Assembly: GCA_002480935.1 (NCBI GenBank) | Contig: DLDC01000179.1 | Span: 1 to 7,742, forward strand | Length of the DNA: 7,742 nt | Direction of reading: 5' to 3' | Origin: Prevotella sp. UBA7782 | Lineage (GTDB): Bacteria; Bacteroidota; Bacteroidia; Bacteroidales; Bacteroidaceae | In this document: positions 1 to 6,858 of the stretch, in pieces | Layout: every line of letters starts with the position of its first letter | How positions within the stretch are numbered: the first letter of the stretch is position 1 | Notes under the pieces: model-generated | What the model was told of the DNA's origin: nothing | What the model saw: the letters and a program-made list of their open reading frames with translations, nothing else | Databases searched by the model: none | Program-made: the position numbers and the translations under genes

Positions 1-49
1 ATTTACATAATTAACAACTCAAAAGACCGTCTATTTAAGGAAAACTGAT

Positions 50-57
50 TATCTTTG
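50..57 (+). promoter_or_regulatory. Probable Bacteroidetes -7 promoter element (TAnnTTTG)
   Basis: The sequence TATCTTTG matches the TAnnTTTG -7 consensus used by the Bacteroidetes primary sigma factor at every fixed position. It is followed by CAAC, and the region around it is AT-rich. Transcription would start near 62-66, leaving a leader of about 20-25 nt before the ATG at 86. No clear TTTG -33 element sits 19-21 bases upstream, where the sequence around 25-32 reads GACCGTCT, so the promoter is supported by one element only. It is the only exact match I noticed in an intergenic region here and would drive the lipoprotein, barrel, uppS and bamA genes together. Confidence 0.62.
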
Positions 58-85
58 CAACTAAAATCGATAACTGTATTCGTAT

Positions 86-1477
86 ATGAGATTGAAGATG
101 GCATCGCTGGCCGCTGTTTGTGCGGCGCTCCTTACACTTGCATCATGCCTGGGAAGCAACGACGAAGTTAATTACGTGTATTATGACGACACTGCCATAA
201 CCGAATTTTCTTTGGGCTCACTCAACGTGTATGTGCACACAAAGTCATCTACAGGAAGCGACAGCGTGTATGTAACGACAGTGTCGGGAAGCAATTATGA
301 TTTCTATATAGACCAGTCTAAGAACGAAATATACAACGTAGACTCTCTGCCCTACGGCACGGATGCGGCACATGTGCTTGCCACCATATCAAGCAAAAAC
401 TCCGGACTGATATATATAAAGTCGCTCAAGAGCGATTCGCTGTCTTATTACAGCTCAACAGACTCTATCGACTTCAGTCAGCCACGCACCATAGAGGTGG
501 TGTCGCAGAGCGCTGCTTACTATAGAAAGTACACCGTAAAGGTGAACGTGCACCAACAGAAGGAAGACGACTTTGCATGGAGCCGCATGGCCGTGCAGCA
601 AGACTTTGCCGGCATGAGCGGCATCAAGGCCGTAGCTAAGGGCGACAGCCTCTTTGTGTTTGGTACGGACGGCAACACCACAACGGCGTTTGTCACGGCC
701 CGCGCCGACGGTCTGCACTTCGCAAAGCTGCCTGTGAGCTTCTCGGCCGGCGCTTATGCCAATGCCATAGCAGGGCACGGCAAACTCTATATGCTTGACG
801 GAGGTGTGCTGAAAAGCTCGGCCGACGGCGCTACATGGACCACCGTCACAACTAACGCTGCCTTGACACGCCTCGTGGGCTATGGCACCAAGGAGATGTA
901 TGCCCTGAGTGAGGCCGGCAGAATAATGAGCTCGGCCGACGGCGGAGCCACATGGAAGGCTGATGAGCTGGATGACAACACGTCGTTGCTGCCCACTGCC
1001 AACCTGAACTTTGCGCTGCTGCCCCTGAAGACCAACGATGAGATGGAGCGGGTGCTGCTCACCGGTACACGGACAGGAAGTGCCAACGCACTGGTTTGGA
1101 GTAAGATAGTAGACTATTCGGCTACAGCAACCGCCTATCCGTGGACGTTTGTAGACGCTGCTGAGGACAACAGATACAGTCTTCAGGCACTGCCTAACCT
1201 GCAAGTGATGTGCTATGGCAACCAGCTGGTGGCCTTCGGCACCGACAACGGCACGCTGCCGGCATCAATGAGCGTCTCACCAGACCAGGGCATAACGTGG
1301 CGCACCGACAGCGTCTATGCCTTGCCGGCCCAGGCGCAGAGTGGCATCAGGGTGCTCAGTGCAACGGCCGATGCCGACAACTTTGTGTGGGTGGTGTGCA
1401 CCGGAACAGGCGAAGTGTGGCGCGGAAGGCTCAGCCAGCTGGGTTGGAAGAAAGAGAATGACTCATTTTTAAAATAG
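86..1477 (+). CDS. DUF6242-like lipoprotein with Asp-box beta-propeller
   Basis: This is an exported lipoprotein of 463 residues. The signal peptide has basic residues at 2 and 4, a hydrophobic core, and the lipobox L-A-S-C ending at Cys21. The mature N-terminus, C-L-G-S-N-D-E, has acidic residues at +5 and +6, as in Bacteroidetes surface-export signals, so the cell surface or outer membrane is likely. Residues 35-157 look like a beta-sandwich domain; the segment near 128-155 (DFSQP, then YRKYTVKV) resembles cadherin-like or DUF5018-type modules. Residues 163-455 look like a propeller: Asp-box motifs S-x-D-x-G-x-T-W are seen at 283-290 and 398-405, a one-residue-shorter form at 245-251, and a degenerate one at 206-212. 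The architecture and position match what I recall of Bacteroidales DUF6242 proteins, but that name is from memory. Its function is unknown; a binding or scaffold role is inference. The ATG at 86 is preferred over the in-frame ATG at 98 because it keeps the basic N-region. No Shine-Dalgarno site is visible. Confidence 0.85.
   Translation: MRLKMASLAAVCAALLTLASCLGSNDEVNYVYYDDTAITEFSLGSLNVYVHTKSSTGSDSVYVTTVSGSNYDFYIDQSKNEIYNVDSLPYGTDAAHVLATISSKNSGLIYIKSLKSDSLSYYSSTDSIDFSQPRTIEVVSQSAAYYRKYTVKVNVHQQKEDDFAWSRMAVQQDFAGMSGIKAVAKGDSLFVFGTDGNTTTAFVTARADGLHFAKLPVSFSAGAYANAIAGHGKLYMLDGGVLKSSADGATWTTVTTNAALTRLVGYGTKEMYALSEAGRIMSSADGGATWKADELDDNTSLLPTANLNFALLPLKTNDEMERVLLTGTRTGSANALVWSKIVDYSATATAYPWTFVDAAEDNRYSLQALPNLQVMCYGNQLVAFGTDNGTLPASMSVSPDQGITWRTDSVYALPAQAQSGIRVLSATADADNFVWVVCTGTGEVWRGRLSQLGWKKENDSFLK
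815..944 (+). repeat. 16-bp direct repeat encoding two Asp-box turns
   Basis: The 16-mer AGCTCGGCCGACGGCG occurs at 815-830 and again at 929-944. The offset is 114 bases, exactly 38 codons. Each copy encodes the S-A-D-G core of a propeller Asp-box. The flanking bases are similar (ctacatgga against ccacatgga), so this is a coding repeat that marks adjacent blades and not a mobile or regulatory element. Confidence 0.8.
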
Positions 1478-1494
1478 AATAGAGGACGAGGCAG

Positions 1495-2187
1495 ATGCAT
1501 AGATTATTGTTGCTCACATTGTTGGCAGCGGTTTTCTTGCCCCTCAGCGCACAAGAAGATCCTGAATACAGGGCCGAGATTGGTGTGGGGGGCGGCATGA
1601 TGGGCTACCTGGGCGACTTCAACGGGTCGCTCACCAAGGATATGCAACCCATGGCTTCTGTCTTGGCAAGATACAACTTCGACACTTATAAGTGCATGAG
1701 GCTGGCCGTGATGTACGGCAAGATGAAAGGCAGCTCGGCCGATGTAAAGACCTATTATCCTGCATTCGCCGCTACGCCCTACAACTTCTCAAATACGCTG
1801 GTGGGCACTGACGTGACGTTTGAATATAATTTCCTGCCCTACGGAACGGGGCACGACTATTACGGAGCCAAGCGCCTTACGCCCTTCTTGTTTGGCGGAC
1901 TGACCTTTATGTATGCCAAGTTGCAAGACGGCGACAAGAAAAGCGCCTTCTCGGCAGGCCTGCCCATCGGCATAGGTGTAAAGTATAAGTTGAGCACCCG
2001 CATGAATCTGGGCGTGGAATGGGCCATGCACTTCACCCTGAGCGATGAGCTGGACGGACAGAAAGACCCGTATGGCATTCAGAGTTCGGGCGCTTTCAAG
2101 AACACCGACTGTTACTCTACGCTGCAAGTAACGCTGAGCTACAGCTTTTGGGAGAAATGCCGCACCTGCCATAATGAGGACGAGTGA
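1495..2187 (+). CDS. DUF6089-like outer-membrane beta-barrel protein
   Basis: The protein has 230 residues. It begins with a Sec signal peptide: a basic residue, a leucine-rich core, and a signal peptidase I site L-S-A before Gln20. The mature protein is built of alternating amphipathic strands with Gly and aromatic residues. Examples are [16 protein letters not shown] at 28-43, EYNFLPYG at 110-117, LTPFLFGGL at 128-136, and GVEWAMHF with S-D-E-L-D-G at 173-188. A last strand ends in S-Y-S-F-W at 215-219. This pattern and the place just before uppS and bamA fit the DUF6089 family of Bacteroidetes; I recognise the family but could not search. An eight-strand barrel is the likely fold. After the last strand comes a polar tail with C222-R-T-C225-H. 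The start lies 17 nt after the previous stop, with GAGG 3 nt before the ATG. Its role is unknown; being co-transcribed with bamA it may be a client or helper of outer-membrane assembly. Confidence 0.85.
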   Translation: MHRLLLLTLLAAVFLPLSAQEDPEYRAEIGVGGGMMGYLGDFNGSLTKDMQPMASVLARYNFDTYKCMRLAVMYGKMKGSSADVKTYYPAFAATPYNFSNTLVGTDVTFEYNFLPYGTGHDYYGAKRLTPFLFGGLTFMYAKLQDGDKKSAFSAGLPIGIGVKYKLSTRMNLGVEWAMHFTLSDELDGQKDPYGIQSSGAFKNTDCYSTLQVTLSYSFWEKCRTCHNEDE

Positions 2188-2210
2188 GGCGACAAATAAA
2201 TGAAAAGAGA

Positions 2211-2948
2211 ATGGAAGAAGAACTCGATAAAAACCATATACCAGCCCATATAGCCATTATCATGGATGGCAATGGCAGATGGGCCACGGCCCGCAACAAG
2301 CCTAGAAGCTACGGCCATCAGGCCGGGGTAGACACTGTGAGGCGCATCACGGCAGAGTGTGCGAGGCTCGGAGTGAAATATCTTACGCTCTACACCTTCT
2401 CTACCGAGAACTGGAAGCGCCCGGCACAAGAGATACATGCCCTGATGGGGCTGGTGCTGAGCGCCCTTGAGGATGAGATCTTCATGAAGAACAACGTGCG
2501 CTTCAGGGTGATTGGCGACTTAGACAGACTGCCCGAGGAGGTGCGCGACAAGCTTCTAGAAACCATGGAGCACACCCAGGCCAACACGGCAATGACCATG
2601 GTGGTGGCACTGAGCTACTCGGCACGCTGGGAGATAACGCAAGCAGCACGGCAGATAGCCTGCCGCGTGAGCGAAGGACAGTTGAAACCCGAAGACATCA
2701 ACGAGGAGCTGATGAGCCGGAATATGCAAACCAACTTCATGCCCGACCCTGACTTGCTCATCAGAACAGGAGGAGAACTGCGCATAAGCAACTATCTGCT
2801 CTGGCAGATAGCCTATTCTGAACTTTATTTCTGCAATACCTATTGGCCTGACTTCAGCGAAGCCGACTTGCATAAGGCTATAGCCAGTTACCAGAAAAGG
2901 CAAAGACGCTACGGAAAGACCGAGGCCCAGATAGAAGAAAGTAAGTAA
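2211..2948 (+). CDS. uppS: Isoprenyl transferase (undecaprenyl diphosphate synthase)
   Basis: This cis-prenyltransferase adds isopentenyl units to farnesyl diphosphate to make undecaprenyl diphosphate, the lipid carrier for peptidoglycan and surface glycans. It acts in the cytoplasm at the inner membrane. From the ATG at 2211 it has 245 residues, close to the roughly 250 of the family. The Mg/diphosphate motif I-M-D19-G-N-G-R-W is at 17-24, followed by G-H at 35-36. FSTENW at 63-68 is the substrate-binding motif. ALSYSARW is at 133-140. The C-terminal signature [15 protein letters not shown] is at 180-194, continuing [12 protein letters not shown] to 207 with the conserved Glu204. All key residues are present. 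The in-frame GTG at 2184 would add nine residues (RRQINEKR type) and overlap the upstream stop; the ATG at 2211 gives the usual MEEE...[13 protein letters not shown] beginning and a 23-nt gap. bamA follows after 19 nt. Confidence 0.97.
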   Translation: MEEELDKNHIPAHIAIIMDGNGRWATARNKPRSYGHQAGVDTVRRITAECARLGVKYLTLYTFSTENWKRPAQEIHALMGLVLSALEDEIFMKNNVRFRVIGDLDRLPEEVRDKLLETMEHTQANTAMTMVVALSYSARWEITQAARQIACRVSEGQLKPEDINEELMSRNMQTNFMPDPDLLIRTGGELRISNYLLWQIAYSELYFCNTYWPDFSEADLHKAIASYQKRQRRYGKTEAQIEESK

Positions 2949-2967
2949 AAACGAAATATACTTGTAG

Positions 2968-5589
2968 ATGATATATATAAATAAGGTTTTGGTTATGATG
3001 GCTGTGTCGGCCGGAGTGGCGATGCATGCCAACGCACAGCAAACCATCGTTCATCCCGATATCAGCTATGCGGGCAACCCTATGAGCGTCACCATTGGCG
3101 GTCTTAAGGTCTCTGGCGTACAGGGATATGAGGACTATGTGCTCTTGGGCATCTCCGGACTGAGTGTGGGACAGCGCATCAGCTTGCCGGGCACAGAGAT
3201 AACCGACGCCGTGAAGCACTACTGGAAGCACGGACTCTTCTCGGATGTAGCTATTTCTGCCGACTCTATCGTGGGCGATAAGGTGTACTTAAACATACAC
3301 CTGAAGTTGCGGCCGCGCGTTTCTACTATCAACTATATAGGCTTGAAAAAGTCAGAAAAGGAAGATATGGAAGCCAAACTCGGTATCATCAAGGGCGGAC
3401 AGATAACACCTAACATGATAGACAGGGCCAAAACGCTTGCCAAGAAGTATTTCGACGATAAAGGATTTAAAAACGCTGAGATAACCATTACGCAGCGTGA
3501 GGATGTTGCCAATAAGAATCAGGTGATACTGGATGTGGATGTAGACAAGAAAGAAAAAATGAAAGTGCACCACATCTATCTTGAGGGAAACAACCATCTG
3601 AGTGATGCCAAGATAAAGGGACGCATGTTCACAAAGAGCGTGCTGGGCAAGATACATGAGGCAGGAAAGCTCTCTTCATTCATGAAGTCGAAGAAATTCA
3701 CACCCGAAAAGTTTGAGGAGGCTAAGAAAAACCTTATTTCAAAGTATAACGAGCTGGGCTATCGTGATGCCGAATTACTGAAAGACAGCGTGTGGAACTA
3801 CGACGCCAAGCACGTGGACGTGCTGCTCAAGGTGAATGAAGGACAGAAGTATTACATCAGAAACATCACCTGGGTGGGCAATACAGTATATTCTACCGAC
3901 TATCTGAGCCGTTTGCTCAACATGAAGAAGGGCGATGTGTATAACCAAAAGTACTTGCACAAGCGCCTTTCCGAGGATGAAGACGCTGTGGGCAACGCTT
4001 ATTGGAACAATGGCTACTTGTTCTACAGGCTCGATCCTACGGAGGTGAACATCGTGGGTGACTCCATCGACCTTGAGATGCGTATCTTTGAGGGCTCTCA
4101 GGCACATGTAAGCCATGTGAAGATAAATGGTAATGACAGAATATATGAGAACGTGGTGAGGCGCGAGCTGCGCACAAAGCCAGGCGATCTGTTCTCGAAA
4201 GAGGCACTGCAACGCTCGGCGCGAGAGCTGCAAAGCATGGGTCATTTCGACCCGGAAGCCGTTAATCCCGATGTCAAGCCTAACTACGAGGATGGCACTG
4301 TAGACATAAACTGGAACCTGAAGCAAAAGGGTAACGACCAGATAGAGTTCTCCTTGGGATGGGGACAGACAGGTGTCATCGGAAAGGTGGGTCTGAAGCT
4401 CAACAACTTCTCCATGGCCAATCTCTTCAGAAAGAACAAGGAACACAGGGGATTTATGCCTATCGGCGATGGCGAACAGCTTAGCCTGACAGCTCAGACC
4501 AATGGCTCTTACTATCAGCAGTATAGCTTGAGTTATGGCACCAACTGGCTCGGAGGCAAGCGACCCATACAGTTCAGCGTGGGCGTTTCTTACTCTAAGC
4601 AGACCGATATCAACTCTACGTATGCCAACAATGCTTATCTGAACAACTATTATAGTTCGCTCTATGGCTACGGAAACAGCTATTACAACAACTACGATAG
4701 CTATTACGATCCGGATAAGTATATCCAGATGCTCGGAGTGAGCCTGGGATGGGGTAAGCGACTGCGCTGGCCGGATGACTATTTCACCCTGAGCGTGGGC
4801 CTGGCATACCAGAGATACATGCTGAAGAACTGGAGGTACAACTTCCTGATGACCAACGGAACAGCTAATAACCTCAACCTGAGCATCAGCCTGAACCGCT
4901 CTTCTACCGACAACCAGCTCTATCCGCGTCGCGGATCGGAGTTTACGGCATCTGTGTCGCTCACACCGCCATGGTCAAAGTGGGATCATAAGGACTACAA
5001 GAACCTGGCCACAAACCGCCTGGCAGCCAACTACGACGACCAGTTGCAAGAGAAATACCGCTGGGTGGAGTATCATAAGTGGAAGTTTAAGGGCAGATTG
5101 TTCACTCCTCTGTCAAGTGGAGCCAAGTGCTTCGTGCTCATGACGAGGGTAGAATTGGGCTTGTTGGGCTCTTACAACAAATACAAGAAGTCGCCTTTTG
5201 AGACATTCTATGTCGGTGGCGACGGTATGAGCGGCTATTCAACAGGTTATTCGCAAGAAACAATCGGCTTGAGAGGTTATGAAAACGGCGCTCTCACACC
5301 TTTAGGTGCAGAGGGTTACGCTTACGACCGCTTCACCTTGGAGCTGCGTTATCCGTTCTTGCTGGGCAACACCACTATCTACGGCCTCACCTTTGTTGAG
5401 GGTGGTAACGCATGGACAGAAACATCCAAGTTCAATCCCTTCGATCTGAACCGCTCGGCAGGTGTAGGTGTGCGCATCTATCTGCCTATGGTAGGACTGA
5501 TGGGTATCGACTGGGCTTATGGCTTCGACTCGCCTTTCGGCTCAAAGGGAGGCAGTCAGTTCCACTTCATACTCGGTCAGGAGTTCTAA
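2968..5589 (+). CDS. bamA: Outer membrane protein assembly factor BamA
   Basis: BamA is the central Omp85 protein of the BAM complex and folds beta-barrel proteins into the outer membrane. This copy has 873 residues, a full-length size for Bacteroidetes. The signal peptide ends A-N-A before Gln24. Five POTRA domains can be placed at about 41-115, 117-196, 198-293, 295-377 and 379-454, each with the strand-helix-helix-strand pattern and G-N-x-x-(Y/L) type turns. POTRA3 carries an insertion at about 226-246, which I associate with Bacteroidetes homologues. The barrel runs from about 456 to the terminal Phe873, with a typical C-terminal signal (FHFILGQEF). The lid-loop motif is L-R-G-Y at 768-771, the counterpart of V-R-G-F/Y. 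Two unusual stretches lie in the barrel: a Tyr/Asn-rich segment at 551-585 and a long charged segment at 669-705. It is 19 nt after uppS and 76 nt before the first skp gene. No lipoprotein Bam subunits are encoded beside it, unless the first gene is one. Confidence 0.97.
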   Translation: MIYINKVLVMMAVSAGVAMHANAQQTIVHPDISYAGNPMSVTIGGLKVSGVQGYEDYVLLGISGLSVGQRISLPGTEITDAVKHYWKHGLFSDVAISADSIVGDKVYLNIHLKLRPRVSTINYIGLKKSEKEDMEAKLGIIKGGQITPNMIDRAKTLAKKYFDDKGFKNAEITITQREDVANKNQVILDVDVDKKEKMKVHHIYLEGNNHLSDAKIKGRMFTKSVLGKIHEAGKLSSFMKSKKFTPEKFEEAKKNLISKYNELGYRDAELLKDSVWNYDAKHVDVLLKVNEGQKYYIRNITWVGNTVYSTDYLSRLLNMKKGDVYNQKYLHKRLSEDEDAVGNAYWNNGYLFYRLDPTEVNIVGDSIDLEMRIFEGSQAHVSHVKINGNDRIYENVVRRELRTKPGDLFSKEALQRSARELQSMGHFDPEAVNPDVKPNYEDGTVDINWNLKQKGNDQIEFSLGWGQTGVIGKVGLKLNNFSMANLFRKNKEHRGFMPIGDGEQLSLTAQTNGSYYQQYSLSYGTNWLGGKRPIQFSVGVSYSKQTDINSTYANNAYLNNYYSSLYGYGNSYYNNYDSYYDPDKYIQMLGVSLGWGKRLRWPDDYFTLSVGLAYQRYMLKNWRYNFLMTNGTANNLNLSISLNRSSTDNQLYPRRGSEFTASVSLTPPWSKWDHKDYKNLATNRLAANYDDQLQEKYRWVEYHKWKFKGRLFTPLSSGAKCFVLMTRVELGLLGSYNKYKKSPFETFYVGGDGMSGYSTGYSQETIGLRGYENGALTPLGAEGYAYDRFTLELRYPFLLGNTTIYGLTFVEGGNAWTETSKFNPFDLNRSAGVGVRIYLPMVGLMGIDWAYGFDSPFGSKGGSQFHFILGQEF

Positions 5590-5613
5590 CAACAGTGAGA
5601 ATATATTGCAATA

Positions 5614-5627
5614 GGCCCTGTAGGGCC
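5614..5627 (+). other. Perfect GC-rich hairpin between bamA and first skp gene
   Basis: GGCCCTGTAGGGCC is a perfect inverted repeat: five or six G/C-rich base pairs closed by TGTA or GT. It starts 25 nt after the bamA stop. It is followed by GTATGAGAACATAAAA and not by a T-run, so it is not a classical intrinsic terminator. It could be an mRNA end or processing stop that protects or separates the bamA and skp parts of the transcript, or a palindromic protein-binding site. The A-rich stretch after it leads to AGGA at 5651-5654, 11 nt before the next ATG. Confidence 0.5.
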
Positions 5628-5665
5628 GTATGAGAACATAAAAATAAGAAAGGAAAAAACATAAT

Positions 5666-6184
5666 ATGAGAAGACTAGTTGCTATGTGCCTGATGCTGAT
5701 GGCTGTGCTTTCAGCAAGCGCACAGAAGTTTGCTTTGATCGACATGGACTACATTCTGAAGAATGTACCAGCTTATGAGCGCGCCAATGAGCAGCTTAAC
5801 CAAGTGTCAAAGAAGTGGCAAGCTGAGGTGGAAGCGTTGAACACCGAGGCCAGCACCATGTATAAGTACTATCAGAACGAGGTGGTGTTCCTCTCACAAG
5901 ACCAGAAAAAGAAACGCCAGGAGGCCATCATGAACAAGGAAAAGGAGGCTTCTGACCTTAAGCGCAAATACTTTGGTCCGGAAGGTGAGCTCTTTAAGAA
6001 ACGCACTTCGCTCATGACGCCTATCCAAGACGAGATATACAACGCTGTGAAAGACATTGCCGACCAGCGAGGTTACAGTCTGGTGGTAGACCGGGCAAGT
6101 GCCTCTGCCGGCATCATCTACGGCTCGCCGAAAATAGACATCAGCAATGAGGTGCTTCAGAAACTTGGCTATTCAGCAGAGTAA
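5666..6184 (+). CDS. skp: OmpH/Skp-family periplasmic chaperone (first copy)
   Basis: Skp (OmpH) proteins are trimeric periplasmic chaperones that enclose unfolded outer-membrane proteins between long helical arms and pass them to BamA. This protein has 172 residues, the usual size. The signal peptide is cleaved at S-A-S-A before Gln20. The mature protein starts with the body strand KFALIDMDYIL at 21-31, then a long charged helical arm at about 37-128 with many Lys, Glu and Gln and no proline apart from the turn Y-F-G-P-E-G near 102-107. It returns to the body with RGYSLVVDRA at 135-144 and ends in a helix. The YFGPEGELFKKR segment is, as I recall, typical of the first OmpH in Bacteroidetes bamA loci. 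The place directly after bamA supports the role. The start is the first ATG with a complete signal peptide. Confidence 0.93.
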   Translation: MRRLVAMCLMLMAVLSASAQKFALIDMDYILKNVPAYERANEQLNQVSKKWQAEVEALNTEASTMYKYYQNEVVFLSQDQKKKRQEAIMNKEKEASDLKRKYFGPEGELFKKRTSLMTPIQDEIYNAVKDIADQRGYSLVVDRASASAGIIYGSPKIDISNEVLQKLGYSAE

Positions 6185-6286
6185 GCAGCTCTGCGGGCTG
6201 CCCAGTCGGGCTTCTGCGCATCTAAGAGAATAACAATCCTAAGGTGATAATAATTATCTGATTAAATAATAAAACAAGACAACAAA
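6185..6286 (+). other. Leader between skp genes with GC-rich hairpins, then AT-rich tract
   Basis: This 102-nt gap has two parts. The first, 6185-6219, is GC-rich: GCAGC at 6185-6189 can pair with GCTGC at 6197-6201, and GCCC at 6200-6203 with GGGC at 6208-6211. The two stems share bases and so are alternative. TCTGCG also occurs twice, at 6190 and 6213. The second part, from about 6226 to the ATG at 6287, is AT-rich and purine-rich with no T-run, no exact TAnnTTTG element and no Shine-Dalgarno site. The A-rich tract before the ATG is typical of Bacteroidetes translation starts. The hairpins could be a weak terminator or processing site; this is not proven by the sequence. Confidence 0.4.
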
Positions 6287-6790
6287 ATGAAAAAGTTACT
6301 TTTAGTTTTGATGCTGTGCGCTCCAATGAGCTTGTTCGCACAGAAATTCGGTCATTTAGACTCACAGGCACTGCTTGAATCTCTCCCTGAGGCCGTTGCA
6401 GTACAGAAAGAGCTGCAAGCAAAAGGCGATCAATATCAGAAAGACCTGAAAGCTATGCAGGACGAACTGACACGTAAAGCCGACGAATATGATAAGACCA
6501 AGAGCACGATGAATGCCACCAAGCAGCAGGAAACGGAGAAAGAGCTCCAGGACATGTATGCTAAGATACAGCAGACTGCACAAGACAATCAGACTGCATT
6601 CAACAAGGAGCAGCAAGAAAAGCTTAGCCCTATCCTCACAAAAGTGCGCAACGCCATCGAGGCTGTGGCTAAGGCAGGCGGCTATGTGTATATCATGGAG
6701 AAAGCAGCTGGCCAGCCCCTCTACATCAACGAGGCACTCAGCAAGGACATCACTGCTGAGGTAAAGGCTCAGCTTGCCAAGACCAAGTAA
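6287..6790 (+). CDS. skp: OmpH/Skp-family periplasmic chaperone (second copy)
   Basis: This 167-residue protein is a second Skp-type chaperone for unfolded outer-membrane proteins. The signal peptide (MKKLLLVLML core) is cleaved at L-F-A before Gln19. The body strand KFGHLDSQALL at 20-30 aligns with that of the first copy, and L-P-E-A at 33-36 begins the arm. The arm runs to about 125 as an almost unbroken Gln/Lys/Glu/Asp-rich coiled helix, consistent with the flexible tentacles of Skp. The body resumes with GGYVYIMEKA at 131-140, then PLYINEA, and the protein ends in a helix. It is diverged from the neighbouring copies outside the body strands, so the duplication is old. It is followed after 21 nt by a strong terminator hairpin. 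Confidence 0.93.
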   Translation: MKKLLLVLMLCAPMSLFAQKFGHLDSQALLESLPEAVAVQKELQAKGDQYQKDLKAMQDELTRKADEYDKTKSTMNATKQQETEKELQDMYAKIQQTAQDNQTAFNKEQQEKLSPILTKVRNAIEAVAKAGGYVYIMEKAAGQPLYINEALSKDITAEVKAQLAKTK

Positions 6791-6811
6791 TCAAAGAGCA
6801 GTTATATAAGG

Positions 6812-6845
6812 CGGAGGCAGGCTTCAAATGCCTGCCTTTGTTGTT
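6812..6845 (+). terminator. Intrinsic terminator after second skp gene
   Basis: AGGCAGGC at 6815-6822 pairs perfectly with GCCTGCCT at 6830-6837 around the loop TTCAAAT. G-T, G-T and C-G pairs (6814-6812 with 6838-6840) extend the stem to 11 pairs. The T-rich tail TTTGTTGTT at 6837-6845 follows at once. This is the best terminator in the window. The third skp gene begins only 14 nt after the tail, so either it depends on read-through or it has its own start; TGCCTTTG at 6833-6840 is one base from the TAnnTTTG element but has no partner -33 site. Confidence 0.8.
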
Positions 6846-6858
6846 AATAGGTATAAGG

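Noticed and set aside
455..1204. Open frame of 249 codons on the - strand inside the lipoprotein gene
   Set aside because: It lies wholly opposite a gene with lipobox and Asp-boxes. Its translation is rich in Cys, His and Val with no recognisable domain, and its openness follows from the codon bias of the + strand gene.
2158..2172. C-R-T-C-H as a true heme c attachment site
   Set aside because: A single CxxCH at the very end of a small outer-membrane barrel has no cytochrome context, no distal ligand motif and no maturation genes nearby. It is kept only as a paired-cysteine observation.
2982..2994. TAAGGTTTTG near the bamA start as an internal promoter
   Set aside because: The spacing between TA and TTTG is wrong for TAnnTTTG, it lies inside the coding sequence after the ATG, and no -33 element was seen.
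3775..4446. Open frame of 223 codons on the - strand inside bamA
   Set aside because: It is antisense to POTRA4 and POTRA5 of a clear BamA, has no domain signature, and is a codon-bias shadow.
6838..6858. TTG upstream start for the third skp gene
   Set aside because: It would start translation inside the terminator tail and put seven non-signal residues before a normal MKKL signal peptide. The ATG at 6859 is better.
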